Below, one piece after another: positions 18,846 to 27,252 of a stretch of 64,000 nt of DNA. A program made the translations under genes and the position numbers. The stretch spans positions 383,014-447,013 of the forward strand of contig NZ_LAHA01000001.1 in assembly GCF_002608075.1 (NCBI RefSeq), read 5' to 3'. The notes beneath the pieces are model-generated. The model made no database searches. It was not told the origin of the DNA and saw nothing but the letters and a program-made list of their open reading frames with translations. Position 1 is the first letter of the stretch; every line of letters begins with the position of its first letter. The stretch comes from Nostoc linckia z4 (GTDB lineage Bacteria > Cyanobacteriota > Cyanobacteriia > Cyanobacteriales > Nostocaceae).

Positions 18846-19676
18846 TTAAGACTGATTTTTTGCTATTTTTGTAACTTCTTCAACACTTAAATCCAAGGCT
18901 TGTGCTATGTATTCTACGCTCAAACCTGCCGCCAACATGGGTCGTACTGCTTGTAGTTTACCTTGTTCAATGCCTTGTTCAATGCCTTGTTCAATGCCTT
19001 GTTCAATGCCTTGTTGAATACCTTCTTGAAAGGCTTCCTGATAAAATCTGGTTTGTTTTAACTCGCTTAAGCCAAACATTTTCTCCATATCCTCCCTACT
19101 CATTGTCGGAAACTTGTAAGCCAAAATAGTTTCTATAAATTGTAATAATTGCTGCTGTTTTAATGGTGAATCTATCTCTGATTTGGTTCTGTCTATCAAC
19201 TGCCTTGCTTCTAGAATTGCTATATGTTCAGTTGCCATTACTAATTTAACAGTTCCAATACCAATTGGAAGCGATGCAGTTTCACCTAATTCATCTAAAT
19301 AAATTCGTCTAACTCGCTGACTTGTGAAGAACTCACGATAATGTTGAATATCACCTGTATCGATACTTCTGTTAGGGTATAAAATCACAGCACTCCAGTT
19401 ATTTTGCGGTTTGTTTTGGCGGAGGTACAAACATATTTCGGCAAATAGCCGTGAATAAATTTCTGTATCAGCCTGAAACTGTACTTCGATAAAATAAATC
19501 TGGTTTTCAGTGCCTTGTGTGGGTAAAAATACACCATCAATCCTGAAGGCTGTTTGTTTGATTTCAATTGATGAAAATTGATAAAGGCTAGCTTCTTCGG
19601 GCGAATTTCCGATAAGCTCGAAGAAAATACTAGGAAATTCTTGAAACAGGCGGTAAAAAATACTGTCTGTCTTCAT
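18846..19676 (-). CDS. Rpn-family PD-(D/E)XK nuclease (DUF2887-type)
   Basis: The 276-residue product starts MKTDSIFYRLFQEFPSIFFEL and carries FRIDGVFLP plus IYFIEVQFQAD, whose D...ExQ pattern is the nuclease core of the Rpn/recombination-promoting nuclease superfamily. The C-terminal region is a helix with (GIEQ)n repeats encoded by 12-bp DNA repeats, followed by LAAGLSVEYIAQALDLSVEEVTKIA, a small helical motif common in these proteins. Such genes are multicopy in cyanobacteria; proposed roles are recombination and mobile-element-like behaviour. It is 34 bp downstream of the 165-residue ORF, probably in one operon. Confidence 0.82.
   Translation of the reverse strand: MKTDSIFYRLFQEFPSIFFELIGNSPEEASLYQFSSIEIKQTAFRIDGVFLPTQGTENQIYFIEVQFQADTEIYSRLFAEICLYLRQNKPQNNWSAVILYPNRSIDTGDIQHYREFFTSQRVRRIYLDELGETASLPIGIGTVKLVMATEHIAILEARQLIDRTKSEIDSPLKQQQLLQFIETILAYKFPTMSREDMEKMFGLSELKQTRFYQEAFQEGIQQGIEQGIEQGIEQGIEQGKLQAVRPMLAAGLSVEYIAQALDLSVEEVTKIAKNQS
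18961..19020. repeat. 12-bp tandem repeats encoding GIEQ units
   Basis: CCTTGTTCAATG repeats four times exactly (18961-19008), with a degenerate fifth unit to 19020. Because the unit is 12 bp, copy changes keep the frame and only lengthen or shorten the C-terminal linker helix of the nuclease. Confidence 0.95.
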
Positions 19677-19710
19677 GATTTTTTACCACTTGCTAATTAT
19701 CATTTGCTTT

Positions 19711-20208
19711 TCATACATTACTTTCTTTTTCTAAACCGTCTCGCACTTCTAGCAATCGCTCCTTTGCAATTCCTAATATTCGCGAAAGTGGTGCCAACAG
19801 ACTATCATCAAATGGTTCTCCAGCATAAATATTATTCAGTTCAGTAGGAGATACTTTAAAAGTATCACAAAATTTAGCAAACTCTGGGTTACTCAAGTCT
19901 AGTTCTTTTTGCCGATCGCGAAGTAAAAGAGCGATCGCTCTAGTTCCATATTTGGGACGTTCGCTACTTTTTACATATTTGTGAATTAGATAATTTACTT
20001 TATTGGTGTCGCCACCCATTTTTTTTATTAAATCAGTACAAGCTAGTTTAAGTGCTTTTTTAAAAACTTCTTCATCATTCAAAAAACTAATTATTTCGCT
20101 TGCATATTCTTGTTTAAAAAATCCAACTAAATTGCCTTGATGGTATATTGGTATATAAGCATTGTTAGTTTCAACTTGCCAGTCTAAAGGTTCATTGCGT
20201 AGCGACAT
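19711..20208 (-). CDS. Conserved-looking hypothetical protein, possible HTH at C-terminus
   Basis: Not recognised with certainty. The 165-residue protein starts MSLRNEPLDWQVETNNAYIPIYHQGNLVGFF, has a charged helical middle, and ends with FAKFCDTFKVSPTELNNIYAG and SLLAPLSRILGIAKERLLEVRDG, which reads like a helix-turn-helix of the XRE type. It lies directly upstream of the Rpn nuclease on the same strand (34 bp), so it may be that gene's regulator or antitoxin-like partner. No signal peptide or membrane segment is present. Confidence 0.6.
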   Translation of the reverse strand: MSLRNEPLDWQVETNNAYIPIYHQGNLVGFFKQEYASEIISFLNDEEVFKKALKLACTDLIKKMGGDTNKVNYLIHKYVKSSERPKYGTRAIALLLRDRQKELDLSNPEFAKFCDTFKVSPTELNNIYAGEPFDDSLLAPLSRILGIAKERLLEVRDGLEKESNV

Positions 20209-20732
20209 AGATACACCCTTAAAATCATTTAAGATTTCACCATTTTAAAACCATTTTTTTTTACCTGCCAGTAGTTAGATTTTGCTCAGATATCTAAAAA
20301 CATAAATTGTTAAAGTAAGTGTAATTTCCGGCCAAAAGCATAGGTTAGTTGAAAGCATCTCATCTTTGCCGATTGCCCACACTGCTACTAGATCAAAAAC
20401 TAGAAATCACCAACTGATGAGGAAAGCCTTATGCACGGGAAATATATTTCAGTAAGTCTGTGCTAAGAAGAATAAGCTGACCGAGCATTGAGCGTTCGTG
20501 TAGCGTTTCTCCTTGGGAGAAGTCGAAATGCGTCTTCTAAATAATTGTGTTCACCTACTTAAATATATTGAATACTATCGTAACGTTGATCGGGTATGTA
20601 ACACTAAACACGCTATTCACATAAATTTTGGCTACTACGAACCAAGGAATTATTAGCAAATATAAGATGTTTCCAACTACTAAATTATCTGTTGCTATTC
20701 GTACCGACTCAGGAGTCGAAATATTGTAGGAA
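20209..20732. other. Intergenic region with a dispersed palindromic repeat
   Basis: No gene is supported. At about 20490-20529 a repeat-like segment contains the hairpin TCTCC-TTG-GGAGA (20508-20520) within GTAGCGTTTCTCCTTGGGAG. Its reverse complement resembles the stretch at 13986-14018 inside the matrixin gene, so both may belong to one repeat family. The rest is AT-rich and unremarkable. Confidence 0.45.
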
Positions 20733-21191
20733 TTATCCTTCCCAGTCTTGACGAGTATCGCACAGAAAATTGTCTGCGATCGCATCATCAAATAAATAGG
20801 GGCAATACTCTGGAAAAGTTCGTAATGGTAAGTTAGTTTTTCGTAGCGCTAAATCGACTCCTGCTTCAAAGCCATCTAACAAGGCTTCTTCTATTCGAGA
20901 CTTCAAGCTGGGGTTCTGTCGCAAATGCCTGTGGATGGCACGACGCTGTTCTCGAATTGTTAAAAACCAACTGCGAGAACGTTGTTCTGGTTGATATTCC
21001 CACTTCAAAAGATGACCGAGTAATACACTCAAAGAACTTACGAGTTCCCGATACTCCTGTCTTCCCAACGCTTGAATTTCCTCTTGCAGGTGTTCCCAGT
21101 CTAGTTCCATAACTAGCCTCTGCTCTAACGCTTTCGCCTGCTGCTGCGTCCAGCCATAAAAGTCTTCGTTATGTAAACAAGGTTTGTTCAT
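20733..21191 (-). CDS. DUF29 family protein
   Basis: The cyanobacterial DUF29 family has no established function. The 152-residue protein shows the usual order: DFYGWTQQQAKALEQ near the start, LDWEHLQEEIQALGRQEYRELVSSLSVLLGHLLKWEYQPE in the middle, SWFLTIREQRRAIHRHLRQNPSLK after it, and a C-terminal FPEYCPYLFDDAI. ATG at 21191 is chosen, since the longer reading to 21221 begins with TTG and adds residues not typical of the family. It lies 75 bp downstream of an XRE regulator gene on the same strand, a context reminiscent of toxin-antitoxin loci, though no such activity is known for DUF29. Confidence 0.82.
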   Translation of the reverse strand: MNKPCLHNEDFYGWTQQQAKALEQRLVMELDWEHLQEEIQALGRQEYRELVSSLSVLLGHLLKWEYQPEQRSRSWFLTIREQRRAIHRHLRQNPSLKSRIEEALLDGFEAGVDLALRKTNLPLRTFPEYCPYLFDDAIADNFLCDTRQDWEG

Positions 21192-21266
21192 ATCTATATA
21201 AATGAATCTTGACAGCAACAAACCACGAGCTAATTGAATGATTTAAATTCTATTGCGAACAATTAT

Positions 21267-21629
21267 TCAACTGGCTGAAGCTTCATCACCTGAGGCTTCA
21301 GCCACAGCAGCAAACCTATCAGCCGCAGCCTGAACAATTTGAGCCACTTGGCTAAGAGGCATGTGCTGTATTTGTCTGAGAATCAAACTTAAATCTGAGG
21401 TTTCTTGTATTGGCTTGCCATCCAAGCAACTAAGTAACTCCTGGAGTGTATAACCCGCTCTCGCTGCGATTTTTGCCAAATATTCTGTGTCTGGCACATT
21501 TACACCCTTTTCCCACAACTGAACAGCAGTAGCAGAAACTCCCAAAAGCTTGCCAAAAGCCCGCTGGCTCATGGAACCGCGAGCTAGTTTGATGATTTCA
21601 ATCAGTTTTTCTCTGCTTTCGATGTTCAC
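21267..21629 (-). CDS. XRE-family helix-turn-helix regulator
   Basis: Residues 5-60 form a Cro/CI-type HTH: REKLIEIIKLARGSMSQRAFGKLLGVSATAVQLWEKGVNVPDTEYLAKIAARAGYTLQELL. The remaining 60 residues are helical (LSQVAQIVQAAADRFAAVAE) and may mediate dimerisation. The start is GTG at 21629. A perfect 10-bp-arm inverted repeat lies about 70 bp upstream (21700-21722), so autoregulation is likely. It precedes DUF29 and diverges from the ORF at 21821. Confidence 0.88.
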   Translation of the reverse strand: MNIESREKLIEIIKLARGSMSQRAFGKLLGVSATAVQLWEKGVNVPDTEYLAKIAARAGYTLQELLSCLDGKPIQETSDLSLILRQIQHMPLSQVAQIVQAAADRFAAVAEASGDEASAS

Positions 21630-21699
21630 TGCTTGTGTAGCTAGTCAACTGCATTTATTAGTTTAGTGAGAAAGTTTAAAATTTTGATTTTATGTTGAC

Positions 21700-21722
21700 A
21701 AGTATCATTGTTAATGATACTT
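21700..21722. promoter_or_regulatory. Candidate operator for the XRE regulator
   Basis: Perfect arms AAGTATCATT and AATGATACTT flank a 3-bp centre (GTT). The site is in the divergent promoter region between the XRE gene (minus) and the ORF at 21821 (plus). Symmetry and length suit a dimeric HTH protein. There is no T-run, so a terminator reading is less likely. Confidence 0.6.
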
Positions 21723-21820
21723 TAAATAAACATTGTAATTAAGCAACGTTCATTTTAATTATAGACTATAGACGCTGCTACGTTATTTGGCATTGTTGCC
21801 AATCAGACAAAAGGTGCATC

Positions 21821-22270
21821 ATGTTTTCCAAGCCACGCCAAATAAAAAAATATCGCCGCAAAGGTCGAAATTTCATAGCCGCTAATAAAATTAAACCAGA
21901 GCTGTGGCAAATTTCAAACCGTGAAGCAAAACAAGCTCTCAAAACCAAAGGCTATCAGATTAAGCAAATCAAGAAAATCCACTGTCTGAAGCATCAAGTG
22001 TGTATCTCTTACTGGGATACGGCAGGTAACATCTGTAGTAGTTTTTTCAGCTACCGAATTTTTGGGCGTTGGCAACAAGAAGTAGAATATTTAATTTATA
22101 CTTGCCAAACACTGAAGGAATGGGCAAAGGTAAATTACGTTATGAAATACGAATTTGCTTATTACAACTATCCCAGTGAAATTGAGGATGCACTTTGCGC
22201 TGCATTAGAAAACCGCTTGTATGTGTTAAAAGTAACATTACAACAAGCGGTTTATCAGAATTTTTACTAA
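21821..22270 (+). CDS. Hypothetical protein, basic N-terminus
   Basis: Not recognised. The 149-residue protein has a strongly basic N-terminal 60 residues (KPRQIKKYRRKGRNFIAANK, then IKQIKKIHCLKHQ), aromatic residues in the middle (SFFSYRIFGRWQQEVEYLIY), and a helical C-terminus. It has neither a membrane segment nor a signal peptide. It begins about 100 bp from the candidate XRE operator and could be co-regulated with the divergent pair. It converges on prfA with only 6 bp between stop codons. The basic N-terminus suggests nucleic acid contact, which is inference. Confidence 0.6.
   Translation: MFSKPRQIKKYRRKGRNFIAANKIKPELWQISNREAKQALKTKGYQIKQIKKIHCLKHQVCISYWDTAGNICSSFFSYRIFGRWQQEVEYLIYTCQTLKEWAKVNYVMKYEFAYYNYPSEIEDALCAALENRLYVLKVTLQQAVYQNFY
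22211..22252. terminator. Possible bidirectional terminator at a convergent gene end
   Basis: Arms AACCGCTTGT (22211-22220) and ACAAGCGGTT (22243-22252) are perfect complements, with a further inner TGTTA/TAACA pair. The hairpin lies inside the last codons of the plus-strand ORF and 25 bp before the prfA stop, with AATTTTTAC following on the plus strand. Confidence 0.45.
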
Positions 22271-22276
22271 TAAAAA

Positions 22277-23374
22277 TTAATTAGCGCTAGCAGTTGCTAA
22301 TTCAGCTAGACGTTCCTGTTGGTCTTGGGAGATGCAAGATTGGATAATAGTTTCTAAATCGCCTTCCAAGACAGGATTAAGAGAATAGTTTTGGCCTAAT
22401 CGGTGGTCGGTAACGCGGTTATCTTTATAATTGTAGGTGCGAATTTTTTCCGATCGCGATCCCGTTCCAACTTGCGATCGCCGCATGGAAGTCACAGCTT
22501 CTTGTTGTTCGCGTAACTTCATTTCATACAACTTCGCGCGGAGAATTTGCATCGCCCGTTCTTTGTTTTGCAACTGGCTGCGTTCTTCAGTACAGAAAAT
22601 CCGAATTCCCGTTGGTTTGTGCATCAAGTCAACTGCTGTTTCCACCTTGTTGACGTTTTGTCCGCCAGCACCACCAGAACGAGCCGTGGTCATTTCAATA
22701 TCCTTCGGGTCGATGTGGATTTCTACATCATCCACCTCTGGCATAATCGCCACCGTTGCAGTGGAAGTGTGAACCCGTCCGCCTGCTTCTGTAAGCGGCA
22801 CCCGCTGTACGCGATGCACTCCAGCTTCAAACTTTAGCTGACTGTAAACGTCGTCACCTTTAATTTCCAGAATCACTTCTTTCCAACCGCCCATTTCTCC
22901 CAGAGATTCACTCACCAGAGAAACTTTCCAACCTTGAGTTTGGGCGTAGCGAGTGTACATCCGCATCAGATCCCCAGCCCAAATACTGGCCTCATCGCCA
23001 CCCGTACCAGCGCGAATTTCCAACATGATATTCTTTTCATCATTGGGGTCGCGAGGCAGCAATAAAACTTTCAAACGAGTCTCTAAATATTCTATTTTTT
23101 CCTCAAGTTCATCTACTTCCAGTGCTGCCATTTCTTGCAGTTCTGGGTCACTAGCAGATTCTTTAAGTACCTGACGCGCTCCGATCAAGTCTTCTTGGGC
23201 TGTTTTCCAAATTTCATAGGTATTAACTACCTCTTCCAAAGAAGAACGAGACTTAGCAATTTGTTGATACTCATCAGGGTTGCTAGCGGTATCGGGGTCG
23301 CCAAGACGACGGGTTAATTCATTAAAGGTTTGTTCAACGGATTTTAGTTTGTCCAGTAAGTATGATTCAGCCAT
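22277..23374 (-). CDS. prfA: Peptide chain release factor 1
   Basis: RF1 terminates translation at UAA and UAG. The 365-residue protein has the codon-recognition region (PXT-type motif near [22 protein letters not shown]) and the catalytic GGQ in [15 protein letters not shown] (near residue 235), where the glutamine is normally methylated by Prm[26 protein letters not shown] and the C-terminal domain are complete. It is the last gene of the ribosomal cluster, after rpmE. Confidence 0.97.
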   Translation of the reverse strand: MAESYLLDKLKSVEQTFNELTRRLGDPDTASNPDEYQQIAKSRSSLEEVVNTYEIWKTAQEDLIGARQVLKESASDPELQEMAALEVDELEEKIEYLETRLKVLLLPRDPNDEKNIMLEIRAGTGGDEASIWAGDLMRMYTRYAQTQGWKVSLVSESLGEMGGWKEVILEIKGDDVYSQLKFEAGVHRVQRVPLTEAGGRVHTSTATVAIMPEVDDVEIHIDPKDIEMTTARSGGAGGQNVNKVETAVDLMHKPTGIRIFCTEERSQLQNKERAMQILRAKLYEMKLREQQEAVTSMRRSQVGTGSRSEKIRTYNYKDNRVTDHRLGQNYSLNPVLEGDLETIIQSCISQDQQERLAELATASAN

Positions 23375-23479
23375 GACGAGTGCGATCGCTCCTTAAAAAA
23401 ATAACAAATTGGCTCGAGCATATAAATGACAATCGACCCCGAAAAATGCAGGGTCGTCGTTAACAGCAGAGCCAACCCG

Positions 23480-23719
23480 CTACTTTTTCTTTTTGGTGCC
23501 GGTGCTTTGTTCGCTGGACATACCGTATTTGCGGAGGAACCGCTCAACTCTACCCTCGGTGTCGATAATCTTCTGAGTACCAGTGTAAAATGGGTGATTT
23601 CCAGACCAAACATCTACGTGTAATTCTGGCTTGGTAGAGCCAACGGTCATCACAACTTGACCGTTACAGTAGACTTTAGCATCTGGATACCACTTGGGAT
23701 GAATATCAGATTTAGCCAT
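23480..23719 (-). CDS. rpmE: Ribosomal protein L31, zinc-free (C-) form
   Basis: The 79-residue protein shows the L31 frame: DIHPKWYPDAKVYCNGQVVM, then VDVWSGNHPFYTGTQK and GRVERFLRKYG. Of the four zinc-binding cysteines in the C+ form only one remains (YCNG); the CxxC near HPFYTG is WSGN. The Lys-rich C-terminal tail ends in KKKK. It belongs to the large subunit near the central protuberance. It lies between rpsI and prfA. Confidence 0.95.
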   Translation of the reverse strand: MAKSDIHPKWYPDAKVYCNGQVVMTVGSTKPELHVDVWSGNHPFYTGTQKIIDTEGRVERFLRKYGMSSEQSTGTKKKK

Positions 23720-23756
23720 TGTTCCTTTTGTGGTGAATCTATAAAAATTATAACTT

Positions 23757-23909
23757 TTTGGTTGAAATTAGAGCTAGGGATTGGTGACTGGGGACTGGGG
23801 AGACTAGGGGACAAGGAAGACAAGGCAGATGAGGGAGAAAGATTGCTAACTTGTCCCCCCTTGTCCCCCTTGTCCCATGCCCCATGCCCAATGCCCAATG
23901 CCCCATATC
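23757..23909. repeat. STRR/low-complexity spacer between rpsI and rpmE
   Basis: Units such as GGGGACTGGGGAGACTAGGG (about 23790-23812) and, after TTGTCCCCCTTGTCCCATGC, CCCATGC/CCAATGC repeats (23872-23908). The same TGCCCAATGCCCAAT unit occurs at 2085, 36310, 62030 and inside recO. Confidence 0.8.
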
Positions 23910-24326
23910 CTAACGCTTAGAGTACTGAGGAGCTTTCCGGGCTTTGTGTAAACCATATTTTTTCCGTTCCTTTGCCCTGGGATCGCGAGTGAGATAACCT
24001 TCGGTTTTCAAAGGTGGACGGTTGTCTGGGTCTAGTTGGCACAAAGCACGAGCAACTCCCAAGCGAACAGAATCAGCCTGTCCAGTCAAGCCGCCGCCTT
24101 CTGCTTTTACCAAAATGTCGTATTCGTTTTCTAGTCCCAAAGTTTCCAACGGTGCTTTGATGACTCCCAGGTAATTGGCATTGAATTGGAAATACAAGTC
24201 TCCATCTTTACCATTTACAGTCAGCTTCCCAGTACCTGGAACGAGGCGTACTCTTGCTACTGCTGACTTCCGACGACCAGTACCCCAGTAAACGGCACGA
24301 CCGCTATTGGTATCTAATGCTACCAT
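23910..24326 (-). CDS. rpsI: Ribosomal protein S9
   Basis: The 138-residue small-subunit protein has the C-terminal tail [16 protein letters not shown] that reaches the P-site tRNA. The family signature is seen in [17 protein letters not shown] and [19 protein letters not shown]. The start ATG overlaps the rplM stop as TAATG, so the two are translationally coupled, as rplM-rpsI usually are. Confidence 0.97.
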   Translation of the reverse strand: MVALDTNSGRAVYWGTGRRKSAVARVRLVPGTGKLTVNGKDGDLYFQFNANYLGVIKAPLETLGLENEYDILVKAEGGGLTGQADSVRLGVARALCQLDPDNRPPLKTEGYLTRDPRAKERKKYGLHKARKAPQYSKR

Positions 24327-24787
24327 TAACTTTGTTCTCCAGGAATTGTACTAATTTTTAGTTCTTTAGGCTTTTGAGCATCGTGAGGATGCGTAGGCCC
24401 GGCGTAAACTTTCAGCTTGGTGAATAACTGCTTACCCAGGCTATTTTTGGGTAGCATTCCTTTGACAGCGTGTTCTATAATCCGCTCTGGCAAGCGCTGT
24501 TGTAGCTTCGCAAAGGTTTCTGTTTTCATTCCACCAGGACGACCCGAATGGCGATGGTACACTTTTTGAGTCCGCTTTTTACCTGTGACTGCTACTTTCT
24601 CAGCATTGACAACGATTACAAAGTCACCTGTATCTAGGTGGGGTGTAAACTCAGGTTTGTTTTTGCCTCTGAGGACTTGAGCAATTTCGCTGGCAAGGCG
24701 TCCGAGGCGTTTATCGGTGGCATCTACTACGTACCACTCACGCTCAAGGGATGCTTGAGCAGGAAGGTATGTTTTAACTATTGTCAT
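24326..24787 (-). CDS. rplM: Ribosomal protein L13
   Basis: The 153-residue early-assembly protein of the large subunit. Conserved segments are [63 protein letters not shown] and the signature [24 protein letters not shown]. It overlaps rpsI by one base. The upstream spacer to truA (24788-24850) has TTTGTCC/TTGTCTT and AATGACC heptamers. Confidence 0.97.
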   Translation of the reverse strand: MTIVKTYLPAQASLEREWYVVDATDKRLGRLASEIAQVLRGKNKPEFTPHLDTGDFVIVVNAEKVAVTGKKRTQKVYHRHSGRPGGMKTETFAKLQQRLPERIIEHAVKGMLPKNSLGKQLFTKLKVYAGPTHPHDAQKPKELKISTIPGEQS

Positions 24788-24850
24788 TTGTGATTTGTCC
24801 TTTGTCCTTTGTCTTTTATCCTTCGTTAGTCAATTGTCTTTTGTAATTCA

Positions 24851-25678
24851 CTAATGACCAATGACCAACTTTGGCAAGGTATCGTACCAAATCTCTTTGG
24901 GAAAGGGAAAATCTGGATAGCCGACTCGCAACAAGCACAAACCTTGAGCTGGTGCGGCGTGTTTGACTTCTTGGCGGCGTTGTTCTTTCCAGAGTTCGGT
25001 GAAATTGGCAAGTGTGCGTTCTCCAGAACCTACTTGTACCAACATTCCTACCAACAGCCGTACCATGCCATACAAAAATCCATCTGCCTGTATTTCAATA
25101 TGGATAAATGGCCCACTGCGACGACACTCTACTGCCTGTACCTCTACCCAGGAATGCGATCGCTTTGAACCAGCACGATGAAAAGCGGCTAAGTGATGCT
25201 TTCCCAACAGAGGTTTGAGGGCAGTTTGGATTAATGATTCATCCAGTGGTGCATAGTAATAATGCCAACTGAAGGGTTTCACGAACAAGTTAAGTCGATC
25301 TTCAGTGTATATCGTGTAGCGATACCGCCGATAGGCTGCGCTAAAGCGGGCGTGCCAACGGCAGTCTACACCAGCTGAAGCCCTGATTAATATATCTGAT
25401 GGCAGATAGCTGTTGAGAATTGTTGCCCACTTATGAGCTGGAATCAAACTGGTTGCTTCAAAATGGGCGACTTGAGCAGCAGCGTGGACTCCAGCATCGG
25501 TTCGTCCGGCACCGTGCAATGTCACATGATGTCCGAGAATAGTGGCGATCGCAATTTCTATCTCTTCTTGGACTGTACGCTGATTTTTTTGCCGTTGCCA
25601 GCCATGAAAATGAGTGCCCAGGTATTGAATTACCAAGGCTACTCGCTGAGTTTGTGTAGGCTGGTGGCTTTCTAACAT
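24851..25678 (-). CDS. truA: tRNA pseudouridine(38-40) synthase
   Basis: TruA converts uridines 38-40 of the tRNA anticodon arm to pseudouridine. The catalytic aspartate lies in GAGRTDAGVHAAAQVAHFE (near residue 60). Other family segments are LVIQYLGTHFHGWQRQ at the N-terminus, ARFSAAYRRYRYTI, and GFLYGMVRLLVGMLVQVGSGE at the C-terminal end of the fold. The length of 275 is normal. It lies between rplQ and rplM in the usual cyanobacterial order. Confidence 0.95.
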   Translation of the reverse strand: MLESHQPTQTQRVALVIQYLGTHFHGWQRQKNQRTVQEEIEIAIATILGHHVTLHGAGRTDAGVHAAAQVAHFEATSLIPAHKWATILNSYLPSDILIRASAGVDCRWHARFSAAYRRYRYTIYTEDRLNLFVKPFSWHYYYAPLDESLIQTALKPLLGKHHLAAFHRAGSKRSHSWVEVQAVECRRSGPFIHIEIQADGFLYGMVRLLVGMLVQVGSGERTLANFTELWKEQRRQEVKHAAPAQGLCLLRVGYPDFPFPKEIWYDTLPKLVIGH

Positions 25679-25695
25679 ACAAATTTTGTTCTCTG

Positions 25696-25766
25696 TTACA
25701 AAGTTCTGATGCCTGCGGCAAGCCGCCCTTGGGGCGTCTACGCCGGAAGCCAGCGCTCAGACTTTG
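25696..25766. repeat. Second copy of the TTACAAAGTTCTGATG...CGCTCAGACTTTG element
   Basis: Shares both 13-16 bp ends with the element at 2011-2051, but its centre is longer and GC-rich (GCCTGCGGCAAGCCGCCC, itself palindromic). TTTGTC/TCATTTG STRR heptamers follow to 25832. It sits between rplQ and truA inside the ribosomal cluster. Confidence 0.7.
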
Positions 25767-25832
25767 GGCTTTGTCTTTTGTCATTCGTCATTTGTGTCAT
25801 TTGCTAATGACCAATGACTAATGACCAATGAC

Positions 25833-26183
25833 TTAAACCAATTCAAGTATTGCCATCTCGGCATTATCGCCCCGACGAGGTACAGTATGGATGATACGGG
25901 TGTAACCACCTTGGCGATTACCATACCGAGTGGGGGCTTGTTCAAACAAAGCGTGAACCAGCGCTTTATCAAAGATGTAGCCAAGGGCTTCCCGACGTGC
26001 TGCCAAGGAGCCGTTTTTGGCTAGGGTAATCATTTTATCTACTTCACTCCGTACAACTTTAGCGCGGACTAAAGTGGTGGTGATTTTACCATGACGGATT
26101 AGTTCGGTGGTAAGCGATCGCAACAAAGCACGGCGCTGGTCTGCTGGTTTACTTAGTTGTTTGACGCGACAACGGTGACGCAT
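25833..26183 (-). CDS. rplQ: Ribosomal protein L17
   Basis: A 116-residue large-subunit protein near the exit tunnel. [32 protein letters not shown] is the standard N-terminus, so ATG 26183 is preferred over the reading to 26210. [24 protein letters not shown] is the C-terminal signature. It follows rpoA as in most bacteria. Confidence 0.97.
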   Translation of the reverse strand: MRHRCRVKQLSKPADQRRALLRSLTTELIRHGKITTTLVRAKVVRSEVDKMITLAKNGSLAARREALGYIFDKALVHALFEQAPTRYGNRQGGYTRIIHTVPRRGDNAEMAILELV

Positions 26184-26304
26184 AATTAAGCACTTATGAA
26201 CTACAAACAATTTTCATATCATGTCCACTCGATCGCTTATCAAAAAAATCTCCACGTGTTTAGTGTTTATCTAGATGATAAGTAATCGACCAGACTCGAT
26301 AAAC

Positions 26305-27252
26305 TTAAGGATGTTTAGAGCCTCTTTCTTGGGGCAAGGTGATGCCCAAGCGACGCTGCAAAGCTTCTACGACTTCTTCTGCTGACTTTTGACCAAAGTT
26401 TTTAATTTCTAGGAGGTCTTCTTGGGTATAATCCAGTAAGTCGGCTACAGAATTCACTTGTGCCCGTTTGAGACAGTTATATGCGCGCACAGAAAGTTGC
26501 AACTCTTCGATGGGAATCTGAGCAGTTGGGTCTTCTGAAATTTCCGAACCCGTATCTGTTGGTTCTAGGGAAATGTCTTTCAACGGGTTGAATAAATCTA
26601 CTAAGATTCCAGCAGCGGAGGATAGTGCTTCTTGGGGGGAGATACTGCCATTTGTCCAAACTTCCAACAAAAGTCGGTCTTTGGTAATTGACCCATCTCC
26701 ACGAGCTTCTTCGACACTATAGTTTACTTTTCGCACCGGCATAAACACCGAGTCGATTTGCAGAAAGTCCAACGATGTCGCTTCTTCACGTCCTCGCTCT
26801 ACAGTGCGATATCCTTTACCTCTCTCGATCCTAAATTCCATTTCCAGTTTTCCACCCTCGGCAATGGTGGCTACATACTGGGTCGGATCGATAACTTCTA
26901 CTTCACTAGGTAAATCAAAATGCGCCGCAGTAATGGTTGCTGGGCCGTTAACGAGTAACCTACCAATTTGGGGTTGCGAGGAATAGTTTTTTAGGATAAC
27001 TTCCTTCATTCTCATAAGGATTTCCAGCACATCTTCCCGCACGCCAGGGACTGTAGCAAACTCATGTGAAACGCCTGCAATCCGGACTGCTGTAACTGCT
27101 GTACCCTCTAAATTGGACAGTAAAACTCGCCGCAGCGCGTTACCAACCGTTGTTCCTTGACCGCGCTCTAGAGGTTCCAAAACAAATTTACTGTAATGGT
27201 TGCGGCTTTCTTCTGTATTAGACTCTACACATTCAATTTGAAACTGCGCCAC
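26305..27252 (-). CDS. rpoA: RNA polymerase alpha subunit
   Basis: The 315-residue alpha subunit assembles the polymerase core. The N-terminal dimerisation domain includes LEPLERGQGTTVGNALRRVLLSNLEGTAV. The C-terminal domain (from about 240) includes ELQLSVRAYNCLKRAQVNSVADLLDYTQEDLLEIKNFGQKSAEEVVEAL, the region binding UP elements and activators. The start is GTG at 27252, with an AGGGAGG-like ribosome binding site upstream. An unusually long spacer separates it from rpsK. Confidence 0.98.
   Translation of the reverse strand: MAQFQIECVESNTEESRNHYSKFVLEPLERGQGTTVGNALRRVLLSNLEGTAVTAVRIAGVSHEFATVPGVREDVLEILMRMKEVILKNYSSQPQIGRLLVNGPATITAAHFDLPSEVEVIDPTQYVATIAEGGKLEMEFRIERGKGYRTVERGREEATSLDFLQIDSVFMPVRKVNYSVEEARGDGSITKDRLLLEVWTNGSISPQEALSSAAGILVDLFNPLKDISLEPTDTGSEISEDPTAQIPIEELQLSVRAYNCLKRAQVNSVADLLDYTQEDLLEIKNFGQKSAEEVVEALQRRLGITLPQERGSKHP

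Noticed and set aside
18961-19020. Tandem repeats considered as a CRISPR-like array
   Set aside because: The 12-bp units have no spacers and lie in frame in a nuclease gene.
20555-20791. A 78-codon minus ORF next to the DUF29 gene
   Set aside because: It overlaps the DUF29 end in another frame, is AT-rich and has no recognised homology or ribosome-binding site.
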